Source: Armigeres subalbatus (lineage: Eukaryota; Arthropoda; Insecta; Diptera; Culicidae). From it: 64,000 nt of DNA. Each line of letters opens with the position of its first letter. Position 1 is the first letter of the stretch. The stretch is from the NCBI RefSeq assembly GCF_024139115.2, contig NC_085141.1, positions 373,444,949 through 373,508,948 of the forward strand, given 5' to 3'. Below the pieces are notes generated by a model that had not been told where the DNA came from, ran no database searches, and saw only the letters and a list, made by a program, of their open reading frames with translations. This document shows, one piece after another, positions 22,998-35,910 of this stretch. A program made the position numbers and the translations under genes.

Positions 22998-23584
22998 TCA
23001 AAAAAATTGAAAAAAGTTTTTCCCATACTAAATTGAACCACCCAAACTTTCAGCAAGTACTTCTTCCTCAACGGCCTGCATCGGCCTTCCGACCCAAGGA
23101 GCGGAACGTTGAGGCCACCTTATTCTTAGTTCTCTTTGTCTGCCCTTTCGGACGTGTAGTACCACACGATGTCCAAATTCTTCACTCTTGGGCAGTGTCA
23201 ATCAAACTTGTCGTCAGTTTAAACGCACCTTCTAAAAGCCAATGTTCTGATGTGTCGCTAGCTAGTACTCACTTAAAAATTGAGAAAATCTCTACAGTAT
23301 ATGCCAAGTTGACTGTTATCAATAAATGAAAAGCAAGGTACAAGATTGATGAATGATAACTCAGCGAAACCAATTTTCGTTTTAGGTTCCACATTGCGTG
23401 CGGTCTTACCCCAGTTGACCACAATCTTAGCCATCCCAAGCAGCACACATATTATGAAGAAGTTACAGTAACGCATATACAACCTAATTTGGTAACATTC
23501 AAGTTGCTGCAATCAAATCAGTGTGACTTGCACTACTCGAGATGGCCGATAAAAAGATGAATGTTATCAGTTCCTATACACTAT

Positions 23585-23985
23585 ACAGTGATGGGAAATG
23601 TCATAACAATGTCATGGCATTGCTATTACTAATTTCCTGATTACTTTTTTCAAAAGTAATTTCCAGTTCGGATTTTTTGATTAACATGTAGTACTTAAAG
23701 GGTCCTAGAACATTGTCGAAGAGATCATTGTTCTAAATACAAAGTGTGAGCCATAATAGTGAGATGAAAAAAATGTAACGGAATGTCATGACATTAATGT
23801 CATTTGACACTAATTCGGCTCTCACGCCGCCAATATAATATTTAGAGAAATTACCAGTAAGAAAAAGTTTTCGGGTCCTTTAAAGGCTACATGTTTATAT
23901 GGAAAACATAATTGCAAACGATTTGTGAAAAAAGTTATTAGCAAATTAGTCCCATGACATCGAAATGGCATTTCCCGTCACTTCC
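23585..23985. mobile_element. Putative MITE with AGTGATGGGAAATG ends
   Basis: The left end AGTGATGGGAAATGTCAT matches the complement of the right end, AGTGACGGGAAATGCCAT. GTCATGACATTAATGTCAT-type palindromic text lies inside. No matching target duplication was seen. Class uncertain, possibly hAT. Confidence 0.5.
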
Positions 23986-25018
23986 TAAGCTTTTCGGTGC
24001 ATTTTGCATTGGTCAACTTTTTCTGTCAGTCAAAATTGGTCAAAATTTCTGTCAGTCGCAGAGGAGGATCGCTAAGGGAATTGATTGTTTTCGGTTATCG
24101 TTTATTTCCAACCGTTTTTCAATTGTTTTTCATCAGCATTTTAAATTGCATAATTTCCCGCTGCTCTAATACGTCCGACTTTTACTGACACCTCCGCAAA
24201 ACGATGTCCATCTTGTTTATGTATATTTACAACGTTTCATCGAATGCTCTGACCTTCCGACCCAGCCACCTTGTCCTAGGTGTTCCTCTTCAGATTCTGC
24301 TGCAAATTACGGTCGCGCAGCTCTGGTCATCCAAACTTCTATTTGAAGGTCTCGCCTGCTGCTGGATGCTGGACCGGCTGAATCGAACAGACCCAAAGTG
24401 CCTCATAATGTCAAGTTCTTCGATATGCAGAGCTCTGGAGTGGAACTGGTATTTAACTGCTCATAAAAAAATCTACTCCACCGCTTATTTTTAGTCGCAA
24501 CGAAAAATGAGCGCCTAATAGTCGCCAAAGAAAAACATCCTCCAGAAAAAAGGTACCTGGATATTTTTGAAAATTTGGCAGCCACGTGGTGGATTCTGGC
24601 ATTTAATGCTGTGATAGCACGTGCTATTTCTACTACGGATAAGTCTTACACATCTATGAGAGCCTTGGAAAATGAGCACGAAAGTTGTTATTTGGTTGCA
24701 AGGCACAATATGTAGTGCAAACATAATTTTTTTCTGTAGACAGCAGTGTTGCTACGATTGCGATGTCTATGTCAATCCACCACCAGCTGATGAAGTAATC
24801 TCACGAAAAAACATCATTAGAATCAATACAATCAAACCTTTTCTTACTGAAGCTTGACATTTATTTGATTATTATGTACTATTTTAAAATCGGAGCTTTT
24901 ATAGTTTGCTAGAACTCTTATTAAAATATAGTTTTCACACTGCTGTCGGAATTGAGAACATCAGATTTTATTGGTCGAAGCTGTTTTTATCACTTTCAAT
25001 AAGTGCTGCTTAGCGCTA
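23986..25018. other. Intergenic, no gene seen
   Basis: Moderately GC-rich between 24240 and 24420 but without a recognisable domain. Possibly an eroded retroelement. Confidence 0.35.
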
Positions 25019-25189
25019 CAGTCAAACCTCCGTGAGTCGATGTTTCATGACTCGATATCGACTCATGGAAGCAAATTATACCACAAAAGAAAAAAATACT
25101 GGGTTACTTTCCAAGAATTGTCTCTTCCGTAACTCGTTATTTCCATGTGTCGTTGGTCCCTTAAATATCGACTCATGGAGTTTTGACTG
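25019..25189. mobile_element. Pogo/Tigger-like MITE
   Basis: 171 bp with ends CAGTCAAACCTCCGTGAGTCG and, as complement at the right, CAGTCAAAACTCCATGAGTCG. TA precedes the left end; the right neighbour is CA. The CAGTCAAA start and internal TCGAGTCATGGAA-like text fit pogo-type MITEs. Confidence 0.7.
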
Positions 25190-27429
25190 CAACATATAAT
25201 TTGGTAGACGAAATGTAAAAAAAAATCCCAGGTAAAAACAAAACACAGTCTGTCTACCGATAAGGGCGCTTCCTGACTCGATGATTTGCTGGAAACGTTA
25301 GTTTTGAGTATGGTGGGAACTGTGTCCCTCAACTGCCACGCCGCACGCGTAAATAACCTTGTGGTTAAGTTGGCCATGAAGAACATTCACTGTAATTGGG
25401 CATGACAAAGTTCAACTTGACAGCATAAAGTGCTGATTGTGGAATCACATTATAAAGCCATCAAGTTCTTGTTGACCCGTTTTATTTCCGAATTCTTTTT
25501 CTAAAAAAATGTTTTTGTCGCTACTTTTACCAAAAGAAGAGGATTTTTTCTAGTTTAAGGACTTTTATTGATTTCCATGATTAGCCCTTTGGTTCCGGAG
25601 TTATTCCAGAAAGCAAATGGGTGTTCGTATAACGTATAGTTATAAAATGATTATTTGAGGTATTACGAACGAAAACTATGCCAATTGTGATCAGGAAGTC
25701 GATCGGTTTTAAATTTGACCTATATTCCGGGTTACGGACATTCCTACGAAACCAGTTTCGAATCATTGTATGGAACATCTCCGATACCCGTTAAACTATC
25801 TAAGATTTAGAATGAAGACAGGAAATAGAAGAACTGATGGTCCGGGTTTTATCAAAATTGAATTATTTCAACTTTTATAGTCACTTGGTTGCGGTTTGGT
25901 TCAGGATGGGTCTCTTGGTTCCTGAGCTATTTTGGATAAAAAATTAGTGTATATGGTTATTATCAGCACCATATTTCAGAAAATGATTATCTTAGATATT
26001 TTGAATGGGAACGATGCAAAAACCATGCCAAACTTTATCGGCCCAAAATACGTCCGGAAGTTTCATCCGAATAAGTTTCGGGGCTACTTATACCGATAAA
26101 TCAAATCAAACTTCATGATTTCATGAGCTATAGCAATCTATGACAGTTTTGTATTTTTTAGACATTTTTACCTAATGGAACCGTTCATCAGGAGTACCGG
26201 GAATCGCTTCTGGAACCAAAAGTGGAAAATAGTTTATAAGGGTTAACAAAAACCTCAACACAATAAAACGTAAGCAAGCTAGAAGGAAGCAAAGGCCCCA
26301 GCCCGACTGCTCTCCGCAGCATGTTAATAATTGGTTAAAAACATTGGATTACAATGGAAACAATGGCTTGTGATGTTCGGCTACTGTAGCATTTGTCTGA
26401 TATTCCAGATAAAGCCTATTCGCCACATGTGGTGGGACCTCGGGTGGGACTAACACTCGGGTTTCATTGCCCAAGAAGCTCGTGTTGACAGAACAACGTC
26501 TGAGCCTTATATTAGTGCCCTCCATCCTTCAGAAAGCAGATGATGACCGCGCGACTGCCAGCGTCATATGTCAAGGCGTCTCAGATATTGAAAAAAAAAT
26601 CCCGTTATTCAGTGGTGCGGTGGCTCCTTTTGTTTATCGCAGTTGTGTAGAGTTGGACGCCCTACAATGGTTCTTTTAATTCAAATTAAAATCCTGACTG
26701 ACAAACTTCTTGATTTAGATTTGGGCGTCATCACCTTCCTTGATGACTGCACTCCAGCCAGTCACGATCTCCAACACAGCAATATCCGGAAGTCCAGGCA
26801 AAGGTTGTTGACTGGTGTGAATTGGCAAGGATGATCTGGACTGGATCCATGAGTGCTTTGTTTGCTCATGAATTAATAATTCTCCGTGAACGTAACGAAA
26901 AACAGACCAATTTTCATCCATGCTTCTCATGGTCATATTCTCCGCTTCTTATAGAACATTTAAAAAAAAATGCAAAAAAAAACTTATGAGTTGGCCGTGG
27001 AAATTCGAAACATAATTGTAAAATAATCCAGAAAAAAAAACTCAAAATCTCCAAATTCATGAACGATTTAAATAAAGCCTCACCCATTATCAAAAATCAA
27101 ATATTTCATTAAAAACCAATACCAAAAACAATCCAAATTCAATATTTCGTAAATGCATATTTACTAAGCAAATTAATCCAGCCTATTTTAACATTTTGAA
27201 AATGTCAACTATTTCAGGTTCATGATCCTCCAGCTGTATACAATTAATTTTTTTTTTTGCAAATATTTCCAGCATTGCAATCCAAAACCAGTAGAATTCG
27301 ATTCGGCAGACCATATCCAATACAATTTGATGGCTTTGCAATGGGAAAATCAAAACAATATAGGTAGCTCTTCAAACATACTATATATTGGCCCTTCAAG
27401 CTCACGCCAACACAAGCAGAAAACCGATG
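25190..27429. other. Intergenic, no gene seen
   Basis: Unassigned sequence. A GC-richer stretch at about 26280-26900 has short open frames on both strands without any known domain. An A-rich tract covers 26960-27220. Confidence 0.4.
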
Positions 27430-28330
27430 GGAAAACAAATCATTTATTCCTAAAACAAATCGTATTTGTCGAAACCGACAAGAAAAACAAATCATTCAAT
27501 CTGGCGCCTTCGACATTACAAGTGGGAACCGATGAGAAAACGAATAATTTGTTTCGGCGCTACCCCAGAATTCTTTCGACATTTTAACTCGTAGGTCAAA
27601 ACAATGAGAAAACAAATAACTTTTTTCGGCGTTCTTCCAGAGCGTCTGCGAAGTCACAAGCCAAAACATTCAATCCAGTGCTCTACATCACATCACATGT
27701 CGAAACCGATGAGAAAAAACATTTATGATGGCGCTCTTCCAGAGCGCCTTCAACTTTTTTAAGTCGAAACCGTTGAGAAACAACACATTTGTCAAACCAG
27801 CGTCTTCGACATCACAAGTCAAAACCAATGTGCATATCATTTAATCCGACGCTCTTCCAGAGCGTCTCCGACACTACAAGTCCAAACCGATGAGCAAATC
27901 ATTCATTCCGACGCTTCCCACAGCGTCTTCGACATCACTAGTCGAATCCGATATACAAATCGTTTAATCCGACGACTTCCAGAGCGTCTTCGACGTCACA
28001 AGTCGAAACCGATGTGCAAATCATTTAATCCGACGCTCTTCCAGAGCGTCTTCGACATCACAAGTCGAAACCGATGTGCAAATCATTTAATCCTAGGTTC
28101 TTCCAGAGCGTCTTCGACAATACAAGTCGAAACCGATGAGCAAATTTATCAATCCGACGCTCTTCCAGAGCGTCTTCGACATCACAATTCGAAACCGATG
28201 TGCAAATTATTTAATCCGACGCTCTTCCAGAGCGTCTTTGACATTACAAGTCGAAGCCGATGAGCAAATTTATCAATCCGACGCTCTTCCATAGCGTCTT
28301 CGACATTACAAATCGAAACCGATGAAAAAT
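27430..28330 (+). repeat. 62-bp satellite-like tandem array
   Basis: About 13 tandem copies, increasingly regular towards the right. From 27990 to 28260 the spacing is exactly 62 bp (for example repeat starts at 28001, 28063, 28125 and 28187). Each unit contains a near-palindrome GACGCTCTTCCAGAGCGTC and a second one, TCGACATCACAAGTCGA, joined by aaccgatgtgcaaatcatt. The array is not coding; frames are interrupted. Confidence 0.92.
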
Positions 28331-28570
28331 GTCCCAATCACGCCCACAGGATACTTACAAAACAATTATTTCCAAACAGGAACAACCTGGCAGGATCGCC
28401 AAATGCGCGGCCCAGTTCTGCCGAACGAGCTATCCGTCACGGAGTGTGCTTTCTTATCGCGCGTGCTACTCCATTCGTTGTCCCGCGAGGAAAGAGGCAA
28501 AGTCATGGCCTGCTATTTACTAGTCGGTGTTGGCAACCAAACCGTTATATATACGATATTTTCACTATAA

Positions 28571-28752
28571 TGGCCCGTTTACGTATGAGCTAGTTCTAGC
28601 GGACAATGCACTATCCGACAATACTAGCGCGATATTAGCACAATTAAACAGGAATTGTCCTCGCTAATAAGCGTTTACATTATGCTAATTTCGCGCTAGT
28701 ATTGTCGGATAGTGCATTGTCCGCTAGAACTAGCCCATATGTAAACGGGCCA
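28571..28752. mobile_element. PIF/Harbinger-like hairpin MITE 1 (TAA TSD)
   Basis: 182 bp starting TGGCCCGTTTACGTATGAGC and ending as its complement with two or three mismatches. Arms are about 70 bp. TAA is present immediately on both sides (28568-28570 and 28753-28755), the 3-bp duplication expected for PIF/Harbinger. Confidence 0.85.
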
Positions 28753-30600
28753 TAAAAGTCGATTGCCCAATTCCTAATATATGTCACCATCACAGTTTTC
28801 TAATGTTTCAAATGAATGAAACGATGCGATTTCGCATGAAAAACTTGACTCTGATGCATTTTTTTTCTTATTCACAAACGAGTTTGCTCGCGCGGAAGGG
28901 CTCGATGATTTAGATTTGTGAGTGATTTTACCAACAATGCTCTTGGGTTCTCCTCCCATTTCTCAGTACGACCAACCTAATAGGCATAGTTATTTGCCTA
29001 TTTTTGCCGTCGCTATTTTCAAACCAACTGATACCACCGTCACTTTTTTTCTGGACACATCATTGTTGCTATGGTTACATGCATAGGTGGATTCCAAAAG
29101 GCAGGGTTAAGAGTACAAAAAATTTCAGAAGTCAGTGTATTTTATGTCATACGTTATGATCCAAAAATCGAGAAAATGATAATAACCACCATGCGTCTCC
29201 TTCAGAAATCGAGTCCCGCTGTGGCTCAACTAGGCGCAATTCGCCACACCAACCAGCAACAATCGAGAAGTAGACGAAAAACATAAATATAAACACACGA
29301 CACAAGATCTTTCCAAATATTACCAAAAAAATGGTTTAGTCATATTTTCTTTCCACATCCATAGTTGTTCGGAAGACTCCTAACATCAGCAAGTTCAAAA
29401 AGTCACAAAAAAGTCAACTTAAAAGCAGCAATCGGCAAAAAGAGCCAGCAAAAAATATAAAAAGCTTCAAGAAATATAGGTAGGAGCATTGCAAAAATGT
29501 CAATAATAATTGATGCTATGTCCAGGTTTCCGTTTTTTGTTGAATCAAGATATTGCAAGAGATCTACGTCTGTGATGCTCCATTTTCAACTAACAAAAGT
29601 TGTCCTTGACTCATCACGTCGTGCAACCTTTCTTTTGCCGTTCAAAGTTTCCTTTCGAAATAAGAGCTGGCAGCTTGTGGAGAAAATCGCTTGTAGTCCT
29701 TAATTTGGGCAATGAATCGTCGAATTTCCTTTACAGTACTTGGTAGCTTAAACTTTAGTAGTGCTTCTACGCTGAGTGAATTGATATTTGGCAGACTTGA
29801 TGGACAATCAATTTTTGCGAAATTGTTTCAGTTAAAGCAAATGAAAAATCGCCAAACATCGCATTACACAATCCGAATTGCCTTATCGATAATTTAAACA
29901 GTTGAGTAATTCATCAAATGTCCTCCACGTGCGTACCTAAACGGATGCGTCTAGCTCATTTTGGGCCGCGTTGATATTGAATTAATCACTTAATTACGTT
30001 CCAATATAAAAAAAATCTCCCATGCCCATTCAACGAATTCTACTTGGACCGGGTTTTCAAAAACTTCTTGTGAGATACAAAACCTTAGTGTTAAAGCAAT
30101 GATTCTCGAAGAAAAAGAAAAACATATTTAAATTCCTAATGCCCATCGAAAATTTCCACGAATTGATTGAAGCATAGGAATCGTTCCTGAAAAAAGAATT
30201 CGGAGCCACATTTTGTGTCCGTTATCGAAATGAATGATCGGCGTACAATTTTTTTCGCCCAGAGCAAGCTTTTTCGATGGAGGCGCCCGTAAATTATCAG
30301 AGGGAGTATATTCCTGAGGCATGGTATGGTAGTCAAAATTGTGACAGAGTTAGAACATAATGAATTCTACAAGAAAATCAACTCTTGAAAGTCATCAATT
30401 TTCCTTTTTTGGCCCGAGATTTTTGTACGTTGCTACTGAACTCCTAGTTTCGAAGGAGGCTGCACTTCAAGAGGATGTGTGTCCTAGCAAAATATAATTT
30501 TACAGTGTAGTGTAATCGACCACGACCTGCCAAACAGCGTCCAGTAAAGTCCCACAATTTTTTTTTCGCGATAGAGAAATGGCTACCAGTGGATTTGTAA
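28753..30600. other. Intergenic, no gene seen
   Basis: AT-rich with short open frames that lack domains. Nothing supportable. Confidence 0.4.
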
Positions 30601-30816
30601 GGGGCCCCATACACGCTCCGACGTGTTGTACAACTTTGACTCCACCCCCAGGAAATTTGGTTCGGTCGGAGTAAAGTCGGACCGTCTGTGGGCAAGTTGT
30701 ACGACTGTTTGACAGTACAACTTGCCCACAGACGGTCCGACTTTACTCCGACCGAACCAAATTTCCTGGGGGTGGAGTCAAAGTTGTACAACACGTCGGA
30801 GCGTGTATGGGGCCCC
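30601..30816. mobile_element. Perfect-hairpin MITE 2 (TAA TSD)
   Basis: 216 bp in which two arms of about 102 bp are identical by eye with no mismatch, from GGGGCCCCATACACGCTC to GCAAGTTGTAC, around a spacer of about 12 bp. TAA flanks both ends (30598-30600 and 30817-30819). This fits a PIF/Harbinger-type MITE that inserted recently or is kept homogeneous. Confidence 0.9.
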
Positions 30817-30958
30817 TAACTGTCCTCAGAAACACGATCGTAGTGACAATTTAGGGTTTTGATTCCCTTTCGATCAGCTCGCCTGGTCTTGTCTGAAAGT
30901 GGGAATTGGGGACTGCAATATATCAGGGGTTGGAGAGATTATGACAGACAACCCCTAA

Positions 30959-31056
30959 TGGGCCAAACACAATTGATACGTTTGCGTGCGTTTTGACAGT
31001 TTTCTCATGGGAAAACTGTCAAAACGCACGCAAACGTATCAATTGTGTTTGGCCCA
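30959..31056. mobile_element. Perfect-hairpin MITE 3 (TAA TSD)
   Basis: 98 bp with two identical 46-bp arms (TGGGCCAAACACAATTGATA to CAGTTTTC) around a 6-bp spacer. TAA flanks both ends. It lies only 142 bp from MITE 2 and shares the GGGCC-type terminus and target. Confidence 0.9.
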
Positions 31057-31059
31057 TAA

Positions 31060-33269
31060 GTATGCAGAGACTTGCGTTGCGTTGCGTTGTAACGGAGTAT
31101 TTCGTAGATTGCATGTTTACTGATAGCTGTCATGTACCTTCTTTAACTTTCTTACTCCAATTGCTTATGGGCTATTATTTGGGATGGAATAGCAACCCAA
31201 TTGAAGGTCAAAATGATAAAACATGAAAGCTACCATTGCCGGCCACGCCCATCTTCTCCGTTACTAGGGAAAGGAAGGAAATGATGATATGACAACTACT
31301 TAACGAGAGGCCAGCGACTCACTGACGCCCTCATAGATGTCAAGGAGTTGGATGGTTGGAAAGGAATATAGTTGAGGAATATCATCATAATCAAATGATA
31401 TAATAAGCAAATAGACGTTGGGAGTGAATATGCTAAGAAATTTATTTCACTCCATTGATGTTTATCCTGGGATGGGACAAAGCTTTTAAACTTGGCCTGG
31501 CTAAATAGCTTTAATTTAAGTGGCATTTTCGCTCTGTTAAACGAAAAAGAAAGTAACATATATTAAATACCCCTTCCCCCTATTTGTTTACATGTGACCA
31601 AGCAATCCCTAAGTGTGCAGAGACCTAGAGAAAAGCACTGACGGAATTAATATTACGGTTTTTTTAATCAACAACTTGTTTGCATCAAATGGTCAAATAT
31701 TAATATATGAGTGCGTCTAATTGGCCGCCTGATGTCGCGCATGAATTTCCCTCGTCAAATAGACTTTATTTGCTATTTGACGCATACATTTTATGTGTCG
31801 AATTTAGGCAGACATATTTATGTTCCTAATTAAAAATTGCATCGACAAAACCATTAAATACGTGCGTCCTGGTGTGAAGCATTTGTTGTAAAAACTTTCA
31901 ACATTCACAAATTATGCGGTATTTAAATTAAGCTGTTATTGTCCTGAACAAGTTTTAAAAGAAACTGTCAATCAAAAATTATTTTAAAAACAAATAGGTG
32001 ATTTATAGACGGGAAAGGTGTATTATCAACTCCTCTAGTTCAATCAAGTGACTTCCCTGACCACTGCCTTCATATTTCCTATTTCATATTGCCTTCGTAT
32101 ATATTTACATGATTTTAATAGAACCATGAACAATATATTATTCGAATCAAATTCTTCGATCGAAATATAAGAAAAACTATTCAGAACCCATATAAGTTGT
32201 TGCAAGAAATGACAAAACATACTATTAGAAAAATGAAAATTCCTGATTATTAGGATGATTACTTTTTTCATGACATTCATTCTCAAACACACAAAGTCTT
32301 ATGCGATAACAAAAAAATCACTCCAAAGGACCTTTTCAATTCAGTTTATGTACATCAACATTCAACACTTCGACTGCTACAGTAGTGACAGCAAACAAAG
32401 AATTCGAACACATAAAATAACATGTTTTGTATCTGTAAATATAGGCACACACATGATCGTCAGAAGTAAGAGATTAAAACAAAACCCTGTATAGATAAAT
32501 GTTGTAGTATTCCAATATTTCTAAAACATCAGAAATCAATCAAAGCGGCAGTGCGGTAAAGCTCTGTTTCCATTCGTGAAGTCGAAGCTTAGTTTTTCAC
32601 ACAGGTACTGACAGTTCCTTATGAGAAAGTATCGATCTTACCGAAAAGGAATAACGAGAGGGGAATGATAGCTATGAGTTTTACCTTACAGGAATGCAAT
32701 GAATCATTTCGCTTCGACCTCGCGAATTGTATGCGAATAATGAAAACAAAAAAAAAATTAAAAAAATGACAGCTGCACAATGGCGTCGAAGTAGGCTCTG
32801 AAAAGTGCTGTGTGCTTTTTCCCTCTTTCACTCGATGATAGACGAAAGCAAACCAAAACGTGGAAACAAAAATAAAAATCAACGTGAACATAGACACTCA
32901 CAAATTGTTGCCATTCTCTATTTATAGTTAATCTTGTTATGAAACTACACTACAGACGAAGAGACGGCCATTGCGCATCATGCACTGACACGGTTACACA
33001 TTTAGGAGAAAGTATAACAATTTTTAACCGCAATCATCCACCCCCGACGGGTGCGGAGATCGATGGATGTCACAACGTCCTCCCCCCTGCTGCCAGGGTC
33101 ACTGTTTGTATAAAAAAAATTCTCCACCGTTTCGATAGATAAATCCATGTTGGGTAGAAAAATCGACCGAGTAGCGTCAATGATGACAGATTTGTATCGC
33201 GAGTACGATGCTAAATTCTTCAAACAGTCACAGATGATAAAGAAATAAAGTTGAGCGAGATAAGATAAG
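31060..33269. other. Intergenic, no gene seen
   Basis: AT-rich, with no domain-bearing frame. A (GATAA)n run lies at about 33258-33275. Confidence 0.4.
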
Positions 33270-33462
33270 ATAAGATAGTTTGCATTTCTCGCTTAACTTT
33301 TCAAAAGGACCTAAGTAACATTTTTTCCATGAATTAATTTGAATAGCGCAGTCATCAGAACAACATGAAAGCTATTGATTGCAGTATTCAAATTAATTCA
33401 CGAAAAAATGTTACTTAGGTCCTTTTGAAAAGTTAAGCGAGAAATGCAAACTATCTTACAAT
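33270..33462. mobile_element. Long-TIR MITE
   Basis: Arms of about 75 bp (AAGATAGTTTGCATTTCTCG to AATTTGAATA) recur inverted at the right end with one or two mismatches, around a spacer of about 40 bp. The left end abuts a (GATAA)n run, so the target duplication cannot be read. Confidence 0.85.
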
Positions 33463-35399
33463 CGTCGCTAGTTACGAAACTTTATAGTAACCTGATAGTT
33501 ATATCCCCCCTGTATGGGAGAGTGAGCATCGTCCGGTTTCGTCTTTTTCATCCAACCTGGATTCTTCTTCATGGAGGAGTCACATGACCTGTGAACGTTA
33601 GCAATCCTGCAGTGTTTTTGGTCGTAGTTGATCGTTTCATAGGCATCTTTAAAGTATATAAAATGATACTATTTAATAGAGATAAGGTGATTGCATTTAT
33701 TGTCCCCTCGAAACCCACCCCTTGGCTCCGGCGTCCACGGCAGGAGCAATGACAACAACAAAAATACCAAGAAAGAGATGCGACTTTTATTGTTTGTATA
33801 CAACACCCTAACAATCCGCATACAAATTAGTCTGTTCTAGTGATATTGGAAGCAGTGCAGAGTTTTTTATGAATTGTACATCGGTAGCGCAAATATACTG
33901 AACAAAAGTAAAGCTACGCGCTAATCGTTTTACCGAAGAGACTATAGAAGAAAGGTTGCGGAAAACAATTACTAAAAAGTGAAACATGGGAGACGTTATA
34001 AAGCAAATCAAACCAATAAGCAACAGCATTTTCCCCGTATTTATCTGTGTTTTAGGGCAGAGAAACAGGAAGATACCATTTAACTATGGACAGATCAAAG
34101 CTTCTCGATGGAGAAGATTAACATAATACAGTTAAGCATGAGCAGATGCATGTATATACGAGTGATCGAAATGCACTTACGTGAAAAAAAGTTTTAGATT
34201 AAAAAATGAAGATTGAATGGCACTTTCTCATTGCAGATAGTGATTAATATCACCTGTCCTTCTACCTACCTGAATGTTCGTGTCTTAGATGAATAACAAA
34301 GTCGACTACGACAAAGCTTGACTACGTACCAAAGGTCTGTCTCATTTTCTCGAATGATATTTAAGAGAGACAATTAAAAAATCCAGCCCAATCGGGTTGT
34401 ATGCAAAGGTGACGTATGCCTACGTTGCTATACAAAATAGAAGGTATTTGTCATCAAAGTTTGTGTCTCTTTATCAACATTAATATTTCACTCTTTCGAA
34501 AATCTCAGTATAAACTCTTTCTTACTCAGCCATGTGTTGCGACATTTCATCTTCTTCTTACACTTTCCACTTACACACTTGCTTCTTCTACGCTTTCTCA
34601 AAACGATAGGGACAATATCGAACGCACTGAAACACATCGTAGCACTGATTGGAATTTGAAGAGAAAGTTTCCAATCATTATCAGGTGGTATAAGAAATTG
34701 ACATCTGTTCTAGGAAAGTATATGGTGGGGTTAGTGCTTATTCATAGTTACTCTATTGCGTACCCAGCAGGTAATGTGCGGGGCTGTCTGGGTTAACAAA
34801 TTCGCATAATACCAGCTGTCAGATGCAAATTTTATACCATTTTTTATCGATCGAAAAGCCGGTTAGCAGCTTCCAGTTGAATGGACTTTAAGTCTCCAAC
34901 CATAGACAAGGGATTGACACGACTCATCGACCGTATTGCCGCTGAAGCTATTCGTCTTGCTTGCAGTGAAGGACATCGGAATCCCAGAAGTCAACATCCT
35001 CAAAAATGTAAAAAAAAATAAACCGAATCAGAAGCGGCGCGAAACCAAACGCAAATAGGCATATTTATTTGCAACGTTCGGTTTTCGCCTGCAACAGAGG
35101 CATACCTACATGTATCGTTCTCTATGGCGCCGGTGGAAAAGTGAGAGGAGGTTCAAGAATTGATTGCAATCAGTCCTTTTCCGGACTAAAACTATTTGTC
35201 CAGGGAGAGGTATTGATCTTTGGGAAAAATCTTCACCCAGTCAAACAGACTATTCGGTTTAAGTTTTCGAATTTTTTCCGTTAAAACGACAGTGACGATT
35301 CCATATTTTCAATAACGCGCCTTTACGAGCACTAACAGCAGCTCATCGAAATTTTCCACTAAGGTGGCGCCTTCAACGACTTGGCTGTTTCTGGCAAGA
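33463..35399. other. Intergenic, no gene seen
   Basis: Two frames attract attention (34029 to 33808 on the minus strand, with a hydrophobic start, and 34416-34796 on the plus strand). Neither has a recognisable domain, splice context or codon pattern. Confidence 0.4.
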
Positions 35400-35910
35400 T
35401 TCTTTGGTTTTGTTTCTGTTAGAGATTGGAAATTAAATCGATTTTTTTCCGGGCCACCATTTTATGCAAAGGAGTTTGATCCGAGATGAATTTTCTTCAA
35501 ATCGCAACACTTGATCGTTTGGCGACGACAGAAAAGGGGCCTTTAGTAGTAGAATAACAAGCGCGCGTTGGAGGGAGATGATGCAATACGTTTATTCGAG
35601 TGGATGGCATCAGTAGCAGTAAAATAAAATTTCCTCACAAGATTCTGAATTTGTTGCTGTTTCCAAAAAGTCGCATTTTTGGAAATATATCAGTTCTTTG
35701 CTGGACCATTAGTTTGTATAAACTAGGAAAGGTAAACCCGAGAATTTTCTTCAAAATGCAAAATTAATCATTTGGCGACGACAGAAAGTTGCCATTCGAT
35801 AACAGATTCACAAGCGCGTGTCGGAGGGAGATGATGTAATAAATTTGTGGATGGAATCACAAACAGCATCCAATCTACCACGCCAAACGCCGATGCCACC
35901 AAAACGGTCC
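35400..35910 (+). repeat. Two direct copies of a ~300-bp dispersed repeat
   Basis: Two diverged copies share gaattttcttcaaa, gcgacgacagaaa and ggagggagatgatg at about 300-bp spacing. Related segments (catcagtagcagt, aggaggttgagc, attggaaagg) recur in the 50.9-51.9 kb block. Confidence 0.6.

Noticed and set aside
27430..28330. CRISPR-like array (regular repeats)
   Set aside because: Repeats are contiguous 62-bp satellite units with no unique spacers, in a eukaryotic context.
33808..34029. 73-codon minus frame with a signal-peptide-like start
   Set aside because: Hydrophobic start is plausible in AT-rich DNA; no cysteine pattern, domain or splice partner was found.
34416..34796. 126-codon + frame
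   Set aside because: No recognisable domain; the length is compatible with chance at this composition over 64 kb.
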